Positions 9,828 to 19,251 are shown, numbered from the stretch's first letter. The stretch: 40,389 nucleotides of DNA from Lutispora sp. (GCA_028709965.1 JAQUTA010000009.1:1-40389); one strand, 5' to 3'. Notes: generated from the sequence alone by a model not told the origin. Program-made: numbers and translations.

Positions 9828-9856
9828 TTGATTATAGAATTTAATTATGCTAATAT
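9828..9856 (+). promoter_or_regulatory. Candidate extended -10 promoter of hslV-hslU-codY
   Basis: TTGATT (9828-9833), a 17-base spacer and TAATAT (9851-9856) with an upstream TG at 9848-9849, giving an extended -10. The leader before the hslV ATG is about 65 bases. It would let the protease genes and codY be expressed separately from topA-trmFO. Confidence 0.6.
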
Positions 9857-9927
9857 TTACTTTGACGAAGATTTAGACTTTTGGGAATATTTGAAATATT
9901 CATCAAACTATCAACTGGAGGAATTTT

Positions 9928-10458
9928 ATGTTTAACGGGACAACTATCGCTGGGATTTTAAAAGATGGAAAATGCGCAATAGCTGGTGATGGTCAAGTAA
10001 CTTTTGGACAAAATACAATTATTAAATCTACTGCAAAAAAAATTCGCAGATTATATAATGGAAAGGTTTTAGTTGGCTTTGCAGGATCTGTGTCTGATGC
10101 ATTTACATTATCTGAAAAATTTGAAGAGAAGTTAGAGCAATATAGCGGAAATTTAAAAAGATCAGCAGTAGAACTGGCAAGAGAATGGAGAAAAGATAAA
10201 GTGCTGAAAAATCTAGAAGCCATGCTGATAGTTGCTGATAATGAGACTCTTTTGGTTGTCTCCGGAGGAGGCGAGGTAATTGAACCTGATGAAGGTGTTA
10301 TTGCCATAGGATCAGGTGGAAACTATGCATTAGCTGCGGCGAAAGCATTATATCACAATACAAATTTGAGTGCTGAGCAAATAGCTCGAAAATCTCTTGA
10401 GATAGCTGCATCTATATGTGTTTATACTAATAACAATATAATTGTTGAAGTCATCTAG
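9928..10458 (+). CDS. hslV: ATP-dependent protease subunit HslV (ClpQ)
   Basis: HslV is the proteolytic ring that works with the HslU unfoldase. The 176-residue protein carries [20 protein letters not shown] near the start. The N-terminal nucleophile is expected to be Thr5, exposed after removal of MFNG, unlike the serine reported for Bacillus ClpQ. Further family blocks are [56 protein letters not shown] and [21 protein letters not shown] sits about 7 bases before ATG 9928. hslU follows after 11 bases. Confidence 0.97.
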   Translation: MFNGTTIAGILKDGKCAIAGDGQVTFGQNTIIKSTAKKIRRLYNGKVLVGFAGSVSDAFTLSEKFEEKLEQYSGNLKRSAVELAREWRKDKVLKNLEAMLIVADNETLLVVSGGGEVIEPDEGVIAIGSGGNYALAAAKALYHNTNLSAEQIARKSLEIAASICVYTNNNIIVEVI

Positions 10459-10469
10459 GAGGTTTTTTT

Positions 10470-11864
10470 ATGATTGAATTAACTCCAAAACAGATAACAG
10501 AAGAATTAGATAAATATATTATTGGTCAAGAAAGTGCAAAAAAATCTGTCGCTGTAGCATTGAGAAATAGATATAGAAGAGACTTGCTTTGTGATGAATT
10601 GAAAAATGAAATTACACCTAAAAATATTTTAATGATAGGTCCTACGGGTGTTGGCAAAACTGAGATTGCCAGAAGATTAGCGAAGTTGGTAAACGCACCC
10701 TTTATAAAGGTTGAAGCAACCAAGTTTACCGAAGTAGGATATGTAGGGCGTGATGTGGATTCTATTGTTAGAGACATTATCGAAACCTCAGTTCGTATGG
10801 TGAAAGCAGAAAAGACCCAAGAGGTCAATCATAGGGCTTATGAGCGTGCTATAGACTATATCGGAGAAGTTCTAGTTCCTTCGTTAAGAAAAAGCAACAA
10901 GGTAAACAATCCTTTTGAGGTCTTGTTTAGTTATGGATCAAAGGATAATGAAGACTCAGTGGAGGAAAAAGACGATGAAAATACAATAATGAATAGATTT
11001 TATTTAAAGGAAAAAATAAGAAGAGGAGAATTGAATGAGGAGAGTATTGAGATAGAAGTTGAAGACAACGCTTCTTCTACCATTGATATGCTCTCAGGTA
11101 TGGGCGTTGAACAAATGAATATAAACTTTCAGGATATGTTTGGTAACATATTTCCTAAAAAAATCAAGAAGAAAAAGATGCCTATAAAAGATGCATTGAA
11201 GATATTAACTCAGGTAGAAGCTCAAAAGCTTATTGATATGGATAACGTAATTCATGAAGCTATAAAAAGAGCTGAAGAGAGAGGGATAATATTTATTGAT
11301 GAGATTGATAAAATTGCAGGAAAAGGATATTCCGGCGGTCCCGATGTTTCAAGGGAAGGGGTTCAAAGAGATATATTACCTATTGTAGAAGGCAGTACAG
11401 TAATGACGAAGTATGGACCGGTAAAAACCGATTTTATGCTATTTATTGCAGCCGGTGCTTTTCATGTCACTAAAGTTTCTGACTTAATTCCTGAATTACA
11501 GGGACGATTTCCAGTTAGAGTCGAATTAACTAGTTTAACCGAAGGAAATTTTAAGGAAATATTAACTAAACCTAACAATGCTCTAATCAAGCAATATAAA
11601 GCTTTATTATCAACTGAAGGAATGAAAATTTCCTTTGAAGAGGAAGCAGTAAATGAAATAGCAAAAATTGCGGCTTTCATGAATGAAGAATCGGAAGATA
11701 TCGGAGCTAGGCGTTTATATACAGTAATGGAAAAACTTTTCGAAGAATTATCCTTTAATGCTTCAGAAATGAACGAAGAGGAATTCAATATAACTAAAGA
11801 TTATGTAGTAAGAATACTGTCACATAACATGAAAGAAAAAGATACTAGCAAATACATCATATAA
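10470..11864 (+). CDS. hslU: HslUV protease ATPase subunit HslU (ClpY)
   Basis: HslU is the AAA+ ring that unfolds substrates and feeds them to HslV. The 464-residue protein begins [18 protein letters not shown], has Walker [10 protein letters not shown], the pore motif GYVGRDV, an intermediate I-domain rich in charged residues (about 110-240), Walker [13 protein letters not shown], sensor region [12 protein letters not shown] and the C-terminal [16 protein letters not shown] block. AGGAGG lies just upstream of ATG 10470. The gene is followed after 19 bases by codY, the order found in Bacillus clpQ-clpY-codY. Confidence 0.97.
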   Translation: MIELTPKQITEELDKYIIGQESAKKSVAVALRNRYRRDLLCDELKNEITPKNILMIGPTGVGKTEIARRLAKLVNAPFIKVEATKFTEVGYVGRDVDSIVRDIIETSVRMVKAEKTQEVNHRAYERAIDYIGEVLVPSLRKSNKVNNPFEVLFSYGSKDNEDSVEEKDDENTIMNRFYLKEKIRRGELNEESIEIEVEDNASSTIDMLSGMGVEQMNINFQDMFGNIFPKKIKKKKMPIKDALKILTQVEAQKLIDMDNVIHEAIKRAEERGIIFIDEIDKIAGKGYSGGPDVSREGVQRDILPIVEGSTVMTKYGPVKTDFMLFIAAGAFHVTKVSDLIPELQGRFPVRVELTSLTEGNFKEILTKPNNALIKQYKALLSTEGMKISFEEEAVNEIAKIAAFMNEESEDIGARRLYTVMEKLFEELSFNASEMNEEEFNITKDYVVRILSHNMKEKDTSKYII

Positions 11865-11883
11865 CTAAGGAGGGAATCTATAC

Positions 11884-12660
11884 ATGACATTATTAGAAAA
11901 AGTAAGAAAAGTAAACAAGGTATTGCAAATGTCAGGTCATCAACCTGTGGCCTTCAATGAACTATGCAGCATTATAAGTGAGGTTCTTAATGCTAATGTA
12001 TATATTATTAGCAGAAAGGGTAGAGTCTTAGGCTATGGCTTATGCAGATCTATGGAATGCAGTATAATTAATAAGGAAGTTTTGGTAGATAAAAGATTTC
12101 CAGATGATTATAATAATTCTTTATTAAGCATTACAGAAACTCAAGCTAATATTGAAAAAAATGACAACCTTTGTGTAGTCGATAATAGCAAAACTTGTAC
12201 AATGGATTTTAAATATTCTACAATTGTGCCTGTCCACGGGAGTGGTGAAAGACTTGGCACAATGATGCTTGGAAAATTTGATGATGAGTTTAAAGAGGAA
12301 GATCAGGTATTGCTAGAGTACTCAGCAACTGTAGTTGGTATGGAAATTCTACGTTCAAAGCAAGAAGAAATTGAAGATGAAGCAAGAAAAAAAGCTGTTG
12401 TTCAGATGGCAATAGGAACTTTATCTTATTCTGAATTAGAAGCAGTTAATCATATATTCAAAGAATTAAATGGCAGCGAGGGGTTGCTTGTAGCTAGCAA
12501 AATCGCAGATAAAGTTGGAATTACCAGATCGGTGATTGTAAATGCATTAAGAAAGTTTGAAAGTGCAGGAATTATTGAGTCAAGATCTCTTGGAATGAAA
12601 GGTACCCATATAAAAATTTTGAATGAAAAGCTTATTGATGAGCTAAAGAAGCTAGGATAA
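11884..12660 (+). CDS. codY: GTP- and branched-chain amino acid-sensing global repressor CodY
   Basis: CodY senses GTP and isoleucine/leucine/valine and represses stationary-phase genes, including motility genes in several Firmicutes. The 258-residue protein has an N-terminal GAF-like ligand domain ([54 protein letters not shown]) and a C-terminal winged helix-turn-helix ([20 protein letters not shown], then [19 protein letters not shown]). AAGGAGGG at about 11868-11875 supports ATG 11884. A terminator follows it. The flagellar operon begins 302 bases downstream, so direct control of motility is plausible, but I saw no convincing CodY box in the leader. Confidence 0.97.
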   Translation: MTLLEKVRKVNKVLQMSGHQPVAFNELCSIISEVLNANVYIISRKGRVLGYGLCRSMECSIINKEVLVDKRFPDDYNNSLLSITETQANIEKNDNLCVVDNSKTCTMDFKYSTIVPVHGSGERLGTMMLGKFDDEFKEEDQVLLEYSATVVGMEILRSKQEEIEDEARKKAVVQMAIGTLSYSELEAVNHIFKELNGSEGLLVASKIADKVGITRSVIVNALRKFESAGIIESRSLGMKGTHIKILNEKLIDELKKLG

Positions 12661-12694
12661 ACTTTACCAACAATAAAAAATTATTAACTTTTAA

Positions 12695-12726
12695 AATAAG
12701 AAAGTGAAAGACTTTCTTATTTTTTT
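12695..12726 (+). terminator. Intrinsic terminator after codY
   Basis: A perfect 11-bp inverted repeat, AATAAGAAAGT (12695-12705) and ACTTTCTTATT (12711-12721), loop GAAAG, runs into a stretch of seven T residues ending at 12726. It separates the hslVU-codY unit from the flagellar operon. Confidence 0.85.
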
Positions 12727-12743
12727 AGATTAATAAATAGAAC

Positions 12744-12878
12744 TTTGTAACCATTTACTGAAGGATATAATAATTATAATATAAAATAGATTGTATAATA
12801 TCTAAAAAGATAATATTTTGTTATTAAATAAAGTATTATTTACAAAATTTAATAGCGCAGGAAGATTTATATTATAAT
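12744..12878 (+). promoter_or_regulatory. AT-rich leader with candidate promoters of the fla/che operon
   Basis: The 302-base gap before flgB (12661-12962) holds the codY terminator and then about 230 bases of extremely AT-rich DNA. TTTGTA (12744-12749) with TATAAT (12766-12771) at a 16-base spacing is the best sigma-A candidate. Further TATAAT boxes lie at 12775-12780 and 12873-12878, without good -35 partners. No clear sigma-D sequence (TAAA, about 15 bases, GCCGATAT) was seen, nor a recognisable c-di-GMP riboswitch. The exact start point cannot be chosen by eye. Confidence 0.4.
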
Positions 12879-12962
12879 ATGTCAATATATATATGAATAA
12901 AAAGGAAATACATGATTTGTGTCGAAGTAATTATTTTAAAGAAATTAAGGGAGAAGATTTTT

Positions 12963-13370
12963 ATGATTAATATGATAAGCAAAAAGATAAATTTTATGGA
13001 AAGAGCACTTGATGCTTATTGGGTTAAAAACGAAGTTATTTCCAATAATATTGCAAACGTGAATACCCCGGGTTACAAGAAATATAAAGTAAACTTTGAG
13101 GAAGTGCTTAGTGAGAAGAGGGAACAATTTTCCATTGCTGCGAATTATAAGAATCCTAAGTTTCTTCCTATAGGCAGAGATAAAGCAAGAATAGGTGAAG
13201 TAATGGTTATAAGAGATTTTGCTACTTCCATGAGAAAAGACGGCAATAATATAGATATTGATGAAGAGGATGCTGAGCTTGCCAAGAATTCGTTGAAATA
13301 TAATATAGTTTCAAGTCAACTTGCAAAAGAGCTAAGCTTAATAAAACAAGCAATTAATGGAGGGAGGTAA
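12963..13370 (+). CDS. flgB: Flagellar proximal rod protein FlgB
   Basis: FlgB is the first rod protein above the MS ring. The 135-residue protein has the rod/hook signature VISNNIANVNTPGYKKYKVNFEEVL near the N terminus (split here as NNIANVNTPGYKK plus FEEVL) and a C-terminal helix with LAKNSLKYNIVSSQLAKELS typical of axial proteins. I choose ATG 12963 because AAGGGAG lies 9 bases upstream and the protein then begins MINMISKKINFMERALDAYW, as in the family. An in-frame ATG at 12912 with its own AAAGGAA site would add 17 atypical residues. It is the first gene of the operon, 5 bases before flgC. Confidence 0.93.
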   Translation: MINMISKKINFMERALDAYWVKNEVISNNIANVNTPGYKKYKVNFEEVLSEKREQFSIAANYKNPKFLPIGRDKARIGEVMVIRDFATSMRKDGNNIDIDEEDAELAKNSLKYNIVSSQLAKELSLIKQAINGGR

Positions 13371-13375
13371 ATGTT

Positions 13376-13819
13376 ATGGGCTTCTTAGATTCAATTAATA
13401 TCAGCGCCTCTGGTATGACTGCTGAAAGGCTTAGAATGGACGTAATATCAAAAAATATTTCTAATGCTAATACTACTAGAACCTCTAATGGAACTCCTTA
13501 TAGGAGACAGGTAGTCATATTCGAAGAAGCAGATATAAGTCAACCCTTTAGCAGCTTTTTGTCTAAAGCTCAAAATAATTTAAATAAATCCGGTGTTAGG
13601 GTCAGCTCAATCGTAGAGGATAAATCCGAATATAAGCTAGTTTATAATCCAGGACATCCAGATGCAGATGAGAAAGGATATATAAAAATGCCTAATGTGG
13701 ATATTATGGTAGAAATGGTCAATATGATATCAGCTACAAGAGCATATGAAGCAAATGTAACATCTATAAATTCAACAAAAAATATGATAATGAAGGCTCT
13801 TGATATAGGTAGGATATAG
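13376..13819 (+). CDS. flgC: Flagellar rod protein FlgC
   Basis: FlgC is a proximal rod subunit exported through the flagellar type III apparatus. The 147-residue protein begins MGFLDSINISASGMTAERLR, has DVISKNISNANTTRT in place of the usual NIANANTT rod motif, then TPYRRQVVIFEE, YNPGHPDADEKGYIKMPNVD and the C-terminal VEMVNMISATRAYEANVT block. These are the standard FlgC landmarks at the standard length. A GGAGGGAGG site is contributed by the end of flgB. Export relies on the N-terminal helix; there is no cleaved signal peptide. Confidence 0.97.
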   Translation: MGFLDSINISASGMTAERLRMDVISKNISNANTTRTSNGTPYRRQVVIFEEADISQPFSSFLSKAQNNLNKSGVRVSSIVEDKSEYKLVYNPGHPDADEKGYIKMPNVDIMVEMVNMISATRAYEANVTSINSTKNMIMKALDIGRI

Positions 13820-13834
13820 TGGGAGGAGAAAACA

Positions 13835-14128
13835 TTGAAGATTGACTTTAACAACAATAATATTTCCAAAATACCTGATATTTTTCCCCAGAATAATAAA
13901 AAAAATAATACATCCTTTAGCGAAATGTTGAACAATAGCTTAAGCCAGGTTAATCAGCTTCAATTAGAATCTGAAAATTTAAATAATCAATTAATAACAG
14001 GCGGAATTGCTAATGCTCATCAGGTTGTTATTGCTACCCAGAAAGCAGAAATGGCTCTTCAGTTTACTATTCAAATTCGAAATAAATTTTTGGACGCATA
14101 TAATGAAATTATGCGAATGCCTATTTAA
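13835..14128 (+). CDS. fliE: Flagellar hook-basal body protein FliE
   Basis: FliE joins the MS ring (FliF) to the rod. The 97-residue protein has a disordered Asn-rich N terminus and the family core SFSEMLNNSLSQVNQLQ, then the C-terminal NAHQVVIATQKAEMALQFTI and IRNKFLDAYNEIMRMPI. The start is TTG 13835, with GGAGGAG about 7 bases upstream; no in-frame ATG would keep the N terminus. Its place between flgC and fliF is the standard Firmicute order. Confidence 0.95.
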   Translation: MKIDFNNNNISKIPDIFPQNNKKNNTSFSEMLNNSLSQVNQLQLESENLNNQLITGGIANAHQVVIATQKAEMALQFTIQIRNKFLDAYNEIMRMPI

Positions 14129-14147
14129 TTGAGAGGTGAATGATTAA

Positions 14148-15719
14148 ATGGGTGAAGCAATCAAGAAAATGAGAGATAACCTGAATGAATTTTGGCAAGG
14201 CTTAGATAAAGGCCAGAGAATAAGAATAATTATTATATCAGCATTATCAGCAATATTGATAATTAGTATAGGCGTATTTTCTGCTATGCCAAGGTATCAG
14301 GTATTATATCCAAATCTTGATGCTAAGGATGCAGGTGAAATTAGAAATAAGCTGAAGGAAATGAATATTCCAGTAAAGGTGGATGGTACTACTTTAATGG
14401 TGCCTAAAGACAAGGTTGATGAAGCCAGAATATCTCTGGCAATGGAAGGATTACCTCAAAATGATTTCGTATTTCCGGACATGCTTAAATCATCTTTTAA
14501 TGATACTTCAGAAGATAAAAAGCAGAAATATGTTATATATATGCAAAATCTAATTAGTAACGGAATAAAATCATTGAATGGGGTTGAATGGTCTCAGGTA
14601 AATATTTTTATTCCAGAGGATAGTGTATTTGTTTTAGAAAGCAATAGATTAGATTCCAGCGCCAGTGTTATTGTAAAAATGAAACCGGGATTTCAAAGTC
14701 TGGATCAGACACAGGTAAATGGTATAGTTCAATATATATCCAAAAGTGTTAAAGGTCTAAAGGCAGAAAATATATCCATTATTGACGATACGGGGAGATC
14801 TTTAAAATCTGAAGGTGGAGGTTTCAATGCTCAGGTAAATACACAAATGGAAATGCAAGAAGCAACAAGACTGAGCATTCAAAACAGTGTCAGAAAATTT
14901 CTTGAATCGGTTTTCGGAATACATAATGTGAATGTTATGACTACCGTTAAACTCAATTTCAATAATGAGGTAGAAAATCAAAAAGTATTTGAACCCGTGG
15001 GTGGAGAAAATAATACCGGTATTATAAGAAATATGGAAGATATTAAAAAGGAATGGGTGAATGGAGGAACTGGTGGAATACCAGGTACTGATAGTAATAT
15101 AGAGATAAACACTTATCCACAAGTAGATGCATCGAAATCAAATTACAATGAAGCAAGCAGTATTGTTAACTATGAGATAAATGAGACTCAAAAACAGATT
15201 ATTAGGGAACAAGGTAATATTGATACTTTTTCAATATCTGTTTTAATCAATAAAAGCGCTTTGAAAGAAGAGGTACTAGCTAATATTGATGATTTAAAAG
15301 GCGATGTAAAAGACTTGGTAAAGTTTGCAACACAGGGGCTTAGTTTAGAAAATCCTTCCTCAGATGGGAACATATACATACAAGTAATGGACTTTGATAC
15401 AACATTTAAAGATCAAATAGAAAGCACAATGGCAGAAGAAGCAAAACAAAAAAGAAACCAAATGCTTGTTATGCTTGGCGCTGCTATAGTAGCTGTACTT
15501 GTTTTTGCTGCTTCAATGATTGTTCTTCTTAAAAGGCGTAAAGCTTATAGCAATGAAGAGGATATTGAAGTGGCTTTAAGTAAAATAGAGGAAGCTGCGG
15601 AGCTGGATGATATTGAAACAGAGGACAAAAATGAAGTAAAGAAAAAGGTAGAGAAATTTATAGCACAGAAACCTGAACAAGTAGCCCAGTTGCTAAAAAC
15701 ATGGCTAAACGAAGAATAG
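14148..15719 (+). CDS. fliF: Flagellar MS-ring protein FliF
   Basis: FliF forms the membrane MS ring on which rod, switch and export gate are built. The 523-residue protein has an N-terminal cytoplasmic tail, a first transmembrane helix at about residues 25-46 (IIIISALSAILIISIGVFSA), ring-building domains with YPNLDAKDAGEIRNKLKEMN and the SVFVLESNRLDSSASVIVKM block, a low-complexity Gly/Asn-rich loop around residues 280-325, a second transmembrane helix at about 440-463, and an acidic C-terminal tail (FIAQKPEQVAQLLKTWLNEE) that binds FliG. Start ATG 14148 has GAGAGGTGA upstream. fliG follows after 10 bases. Confidence 0.97.
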   Translation: MGEAIKKMRDNLNEFWQGLDKGQRIRIIIISALSAILIISIGVFSAMPRYQVLYPNLDAKDAGEIRNKLKEMNIPVKVDGTTLMVPKDKVDEARISLAMEGLPQNDFVFPDMLKSSFNDTSEDKKQKYVIYMQNLISNGIKSLNGVEWSQVNIFIPEDSVFVLESNRLDSSASVIVKMKPGFQSLDQTQVNGIVQYISKSVKGLKAENISIIDDTGRSLKSEGGGFNAQVNTQMEMQEATRLSIQNSVRKFLESVFGIHNVNVMTTVKLNFNNEVENQKVFEPVGGENNTGIIRNMEDIKKEWVNGGTGGIPGTDSNIEINTYPQVDASKSNYNEASSIVNYEINETQKQIIREQGNIDTFSISVLINKSALKEEVLANIDDLKGDVKDLVKFATQGLSLENPSSDGNIYIQVMDFDTTFKDQIESTMAEEAKQKRNQMLVMLGAAIVAVLVFAASMIVLLKRRKAYSNEEDIEVALSKIEEAAELDDIETEDKNEVKKKVEKFIAQKPEQVAQLLKTWLNEE

Positions 15720-15729
15720 GAGTGATGGT

Positions 15730-16746
15730 ATGAGCAGAACAAGCAAGGATCAATTTAGCGGGTTGCAGAAAGCAGCTATTTTGCTCATAGCAATAGGACC
15801 TGATAAATCTGCCCAAGTGTTTAAGCATTTAAAAGAAGAAGAAATTGAACAATTAACTCTAGAAATTGCCAATATGAGAACTGTTGCTCCAGATGATAAA
15901 GAAGCTATTTTAGAAGAATTTTATCAAATATGCTTAGCACAAGAGTATATTTCAGAGGGCGGAATATCCTATGCGAAAGAAATCCTTGAGAGAGCATTGG
16001 GAAATCAAAAGGCATTAGATGTAATAAATAGATTGACAGCCTCCTTGCAGGTGAGGCCTTTTGATTTTGTAAGAAAAGCAGATCCTTCTCAGCTTTTAAA
16101 TTTTATTCAAGGCGAACATCCTCAAACGATTGCACTGATTTTATCATATTTAAAACCTCAACAAGCGTCTGTCATATTATCTGCTTTGCCTCAGGAAAAG
16201 CAGGCAGATGTAACAAGAAGGATTGCTATAATGGATAGGACATCACCAGAAATAATCAAGGAAATAGAAAGGGTCTTGGAAAGAAAGTTATCTTCTATGA
16301 TCAGTCAGGATTACACCATGGCAGGTGGTTTACAGGCTATTGTTGATATATTAAATTCGGTTGATAGAGGAACTGAAAAGTATATCATGGAAACATTGGA
16401 ACTTCAGGATGTAGATTTAGCAGAACAAATTAAGAAGAGAATGTTTGTATTTGAGGATATTATTACATTAGACAACAGATCTATTCAAAGAATAATAAGA
16501 GAAGTTGAAAATGGCGATTGGGCACTTGCATTAAAGAGCTCAAGTGAAGACCTGTCAAAAACGGTTTTCTCAAATATGTCAAAACGATTAGCAGAGATGA
16601 TAAAAGAAGATATGGAGTTTATGGGCCCTGTAAGATTAAGAGATGTAGAGGAATCACAGCAAAAAATTGTAAACATTATTAGGAAGCTTGAGGATGCCGG
16701 AGAAATTGTAATATCAAGGGGTGGAGGCGATGAAATAATTGTATAG
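15730..16746 (+). CDS. fliG: Flagellar motor switch protein FliG
   Basis: FliG is the rotor protein that contacts MotA and converts stator movement to torque. The 338-residue protein starts with LQKAAILLIAIGPDKSAQVF, has the middle-domain FliM-binding EHPQTIALILSYLKPQQASV block (the EHPQTIA form of the usual EHPQ motif), and a C-terminal charged torque helix with IIREVENGDWALALKSSSED and GPVRLRDVEESQQKIVNIIR. Length is standard. GGAGTGATGGT precedes ATG 15730. Its end overlaps the start of fliH by 8 bases. Confidence 0.97.
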   Translation: MSRTSKDQFSGLQKAAILLIAIGPDKSAQVFKHLKEEEIEQLTLEIANMRTVAPDDKEAILEEFYQICLAQEYISEGGISYAKEILERALGNQKALDVINRLTASLQVRPFDFVRKADPSQLLNFIQGEHPQTIALILSYLKPQQASVILSALPQEKQADVTRRIAIMDRTSPEIIKEIERVLERKLSSMISQDYTMAGGLQAIVDILNSVDRGTEKYIMETLELQDVDLAEQIKKRMFVFEDIITLDNRSIQRIIREVENGDWALALKSSSEDLSKTVFSNMSKRLAEMIKEDMEFMGPVRLRDVEESQQKIVNIIRKLEDAGEIVISRGGGDEIIV

Positions 16747-17485
16747 ATTATTCAAATCCGAAAAAGTCAGTATAGGTTTGCCAAAGCCTTTAAAAATACA
16801 AAATAAAACCCCATTACTTAATTCAATTAAAAAAAGCAAAGAAGAATCAGAAAAAGAGTCAAACTTCGACTATGATAATCTTATTAAGGATGCTCATCAA
16901 ATGTATGCAAACATAATTGAAGATGCAAATAATGAGGCCAAAAGGATTATTGAGGAGAGCTATGAGACAATAGAAAAGCTTAAAAAGCAAGAAATAAAAG
17001 ATGCTTATGAATATGGATTTGGCAAAGGGTATGAGGAAGCAAGAAGTGAAACTAAAGCAATTATTGAAGAAGCAAAAAATATAAGAGATTCTCTTGAATC
17101 AAGAAAAAATTATCTTTTAAAAGAAGCAGAAGATGAAGTAGTTCAAATAATATTAAATATTTCAAGAAAAGTTATTGGTGATGAATTACAACAAAATAGA
17201 GATATAATCATATCTCAAATAAAGTTAGCACTAGAAAAATGTACATATAAAAATAAAGTAACTATAAAAGTGAGCAGCGAAGACTACCCGAATGTACTGG
17301 TCAACAAAGGAGTTATTGAGTCTCTGGTAGAAGGCATTTCTGAAATTGAAATAATAGAGGACAAGTTTTTATCAAAAGGCGATTGCATAGTTGATACACC
17401 AGCTGGAGAAGTCAATTCAAGCATAGAGTTGCAGCTTAAACAATTGGAAGATGCCTTTGATTTTGCATTGAGGAATGAGTGGTAA
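16739..17485 (+). CDS. fliH: Flagellar export ATPase regulator FliH
   Basis: FliH is the peripheral stator of the export ATPase and holds FliI near the gate. The 248-residue protein is helical and charged: a central coiled coil at about residues 50-135 (DAHQMYANIIEDANNEAKRI, with GFGKGYEEARSETKAI) and a C-terminal domain like V/F-ATPase stalk subunits (VVQIILNISRKVIGDELQQN, LSKGDCIVDTPAGEVNSSIE). The start is TTG 16739 inside the end of fliG, with GGAGG 11 bases upstream. The only nearby ATG (16730) is in frame but is followed at once by a stop codon. It overlaps fliI by 7 bases. Confidence 0.9.
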   Translation: MYRLFKSEKVSIGLPKPLKIQNKTPLLNSIKKSKEESEKESNFDYDNLIKDAHQMYANIIEDANNEAKRIIEESYETIEKLKKQEIKDAYEYGFGKGYEEARSETKAIIEEAKNIRDSLESRKNYLLKEAEDEVVQIILNISRKVIGDELQQNRDIIISQIKLALEKCTYKNKVTIKVSSEDYPNVLVNKGVIESLVEGISEIEIIEDKFLSKGDCIVDTPAGEVNSSIELQLKQLEDAFDFALRNEW

Positions 17486-18801
17486 ATTTGACTAAGCTTG
17501 ATTTGTCTAAATACCAAAAGATAATTAAAACAAAAGATTTTGTAAGGTATAGCGGAAGAGTATCCCAAGTTATAGGTTTAACTATTCAGTCAATAGGACC
17601 TGCTGTTAACTTGAATGAACTTTGCCAAATAATAAATGTTAAGGATAATATCCCGGTTCTTGCAGAGGTTGTTGGGTTTAAGGATAATACAGTGAGCTTA
17701 ATGCCTCTGGGATCTTTAGATGGCATCGGACCTGGAAGCCAAGTAGTGGCAACAGGCAAAAGCATGCATGTTTCTGTAAACAATAATTTATTAGGACGAG
17801 TTCTTGATGGTTTGGGGCAACCTATGGATGGCAAAGGCACTATTGGAACCAGTATTTTGTATCCTATATACAATGACCCACCTGATCCTTTACAAAGAAA
17901 AATGATTGATACTCCACTGTCTTGTGGAATTAAAGCTATTGATGGCTTATTGACCATAGGAAAGGGTCAAAGAATTGGAATATTTGCTGGCAGCGGTGTA
18001 GGTAAGAGCACTATGTTGGGTATGATTGCAAGAAATACATCTGCTGATATTAATGTTATCTGTCTCATCGGAGAAAGAGGAAGAGAAGTAAATGAATTTA
18101 TTGAAAAAGATCTTCAAAAAGATGGACTAGAAAGATCTGTAGTTGTTGTAGCCACATCTGATCAGCCTGCTTTGGTTAGATTAAAAGCAGCTTATGTTGC
18201 AACAACAATAGCTGAGTTTTTCAGGGATCAGGGCAAAGATGTGTTGTTTATGATGGACTCTTTAACAAGATTTGCTATGGCGCAAAGAGAAATTGGCTTG
18301 TCCATCGGAGAACCGCCTGTATCAAGAGGTTTTACTCCTTCAGTGTTTTCAATACTGCCAAAGATATTAGAAAGAGCGGGGACTTCAAATAAAGGTTCAA
18401 TTACGGCTTTTTATACAGTATTAGTGGATGGAGATGACATGAACGAGCCAATAACAGACGCAGTAAGAGGCATTTTAGATGGACATATAGTTTTGTCAAG
18501 AATACTTGCAAATAGAAATCACTACCCACCTATTGATGTTTTAGGCAGTATAAGCAGACTGATGCCAAACATTGTATCGGATTACCATAAGGATTTGGCT
18601 AACGAAATAAAAAAAATATTATCTATATATAAAGATTCGGAAGACCTAATAAATATAGGGGCATATCAGAAAGGCAGTAACAATAAAGTTGATTATGCCA
18701 TTGAAAAGATTGATAACATAAATGAATTTTTGATGCAAGCTACTCAGGAAAATGTGGATTTTGAAACTTCTATTAGTATTATGAAAAGTATTATAGGTTA
18801 G
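17479..18801 (+). CDS. fliI: Flagellum-specific export ATPase FliI
   Basis: FliI is the hexameric ATPase that powers and times export of flagellar subunits. The 440-residue protein resembles F1 beta: an N-terminal barrel (YSGRVSQVIGLTIQSIGPAV), GRVLDGLGQPMDGKG, Walker A GIFAGSGVGKSTML at about residues 164-177, INVICLIGERGREVNEFI, Walker B DVLFMMDSLTRFAMAQREIG, and GEPPVSRGFTPSVFSILPKI, which is diagnostic for type III ATPases. GTG 17479 lies in the end of fliH with GAGG 5 bases upstream; TTG 17488 is an alternative. fliJ follows immediately. Confidence 0.97.
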   Translation: MVNLTKLDLSKYQKIIKTKDFVRYSGRVSQVIGLTIQSIGPAVNLNELCQIINVKDNIPVLAEVVGFKDNTVSLMPLGSLDGIGPGSQVVATGKSMHVSVNNNLLGRVLDGLGQPMDGKGTIGTSILYPIYNDPPDPLQRKMIDTPLSCGIKAIDGLLTIGKGQRIGIFAGSGVGKSTMLGMIARNTSADINVICLIGERGREVNEFIEKDLQKDGLERSVVVVATSDQPALVRLKAAYVATTIAEFFRDQGKDVLFMMDSLTRFAMAQREIGLSIGEPPVSRGFTPSVFSILPKILERAGTSNKGSITAFYTVLVDGDDMNEPITDAVRGILDGHIVLSRILANRNHYPPIDVLGSISRLMPNIVSDYHKDLANEIKKILSIYKDSEDLINIGAYQKGSNNKVDYAIEKIDNINEFLMQATQENVDFETSISIMKSIIG

Positions 18802-18810
18802 GTGATTGCA

Positions 18811-19251
18811 TTGTCAATATATAAATTCAAATTTCAAAAGGTTTTGGAATATAGAAAAAGCATGGAAAATCAGAAAAAATATATATTAAGCATGCATACA
18901 AAAAAATATTTAAATGAAAAAGAGGATTTGGATAAGCTAAGTCACAACCTACAATCCAGCAACGATGTTCTTATTGAAAAAGTAAACAATGGTATTACTA
19001 TTGATAAATTGAGAAATATGTCTGAGGAACAAGAGTTTTATAGAGAAGGCATCAAGAAAAAAACTTATACATTAATGAAAGCAAAAGAAGATGTAAAACA
19101 GGGCAGATATGAACTGATGAAAGCGATGCAAAATAAAAAGATAATGGAGAGATTAAAAGAAATACATTATGATGAATTTCAATATGATGAAAAACGCAAA
19201 GACGAAAAACATTTAGAAGAAATAGTATCTTTTAAGGTGAGCGAAAAATAA
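18811..19251 (+). CDS. fliJ: Flagellar export chaperone FliJ
   Basis: FliJ is a two-helix coiled-coil protein that sits in the FliI ring and activates the gate. The 146-residue product is nearly all charged coiled coil and carries the family start YKFKFQKVLEYRKSMENQKK. I prefer TTG 18811, 5 bases after AGGTGA; the in-frame GTG at 18802 directly abuts the fliI stop and overlaps that site. Assignment rests on this N-terminal pattern, size, coiled-coil nature and position between fliI and motE. Confidence 0.87.
   Translation: MSIYKFKFQKVLEYRKSMENQKKYILSMHTKKYLNEKEDLDKLSHNLQSSNDVLIEKVNNGITIDKLRNMSEEQEFYREGIKKKTYTLMKAKEDVKQGRYELMKAMQNKKIMERLKEIHYDEFQYDEKRKDEKHLEEIVSFKVSEK

Noticed and set aside
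12912-12962. N-terminal extension of FlgB from ATG 12912
   Set aside because: The 17 added residues are unlike FlgB proteins, and AAGGGAG is well placed for ATG 12963, though the upstream site AAAGGAA is not bad.
12727-12962. Riboswitch or sigma-D promoter in the flgB leader
   Set aside because: No GGCAAACC-type core, no aptamer-like conserved sequence and no GCCGATAT-like -10 were found by eye.
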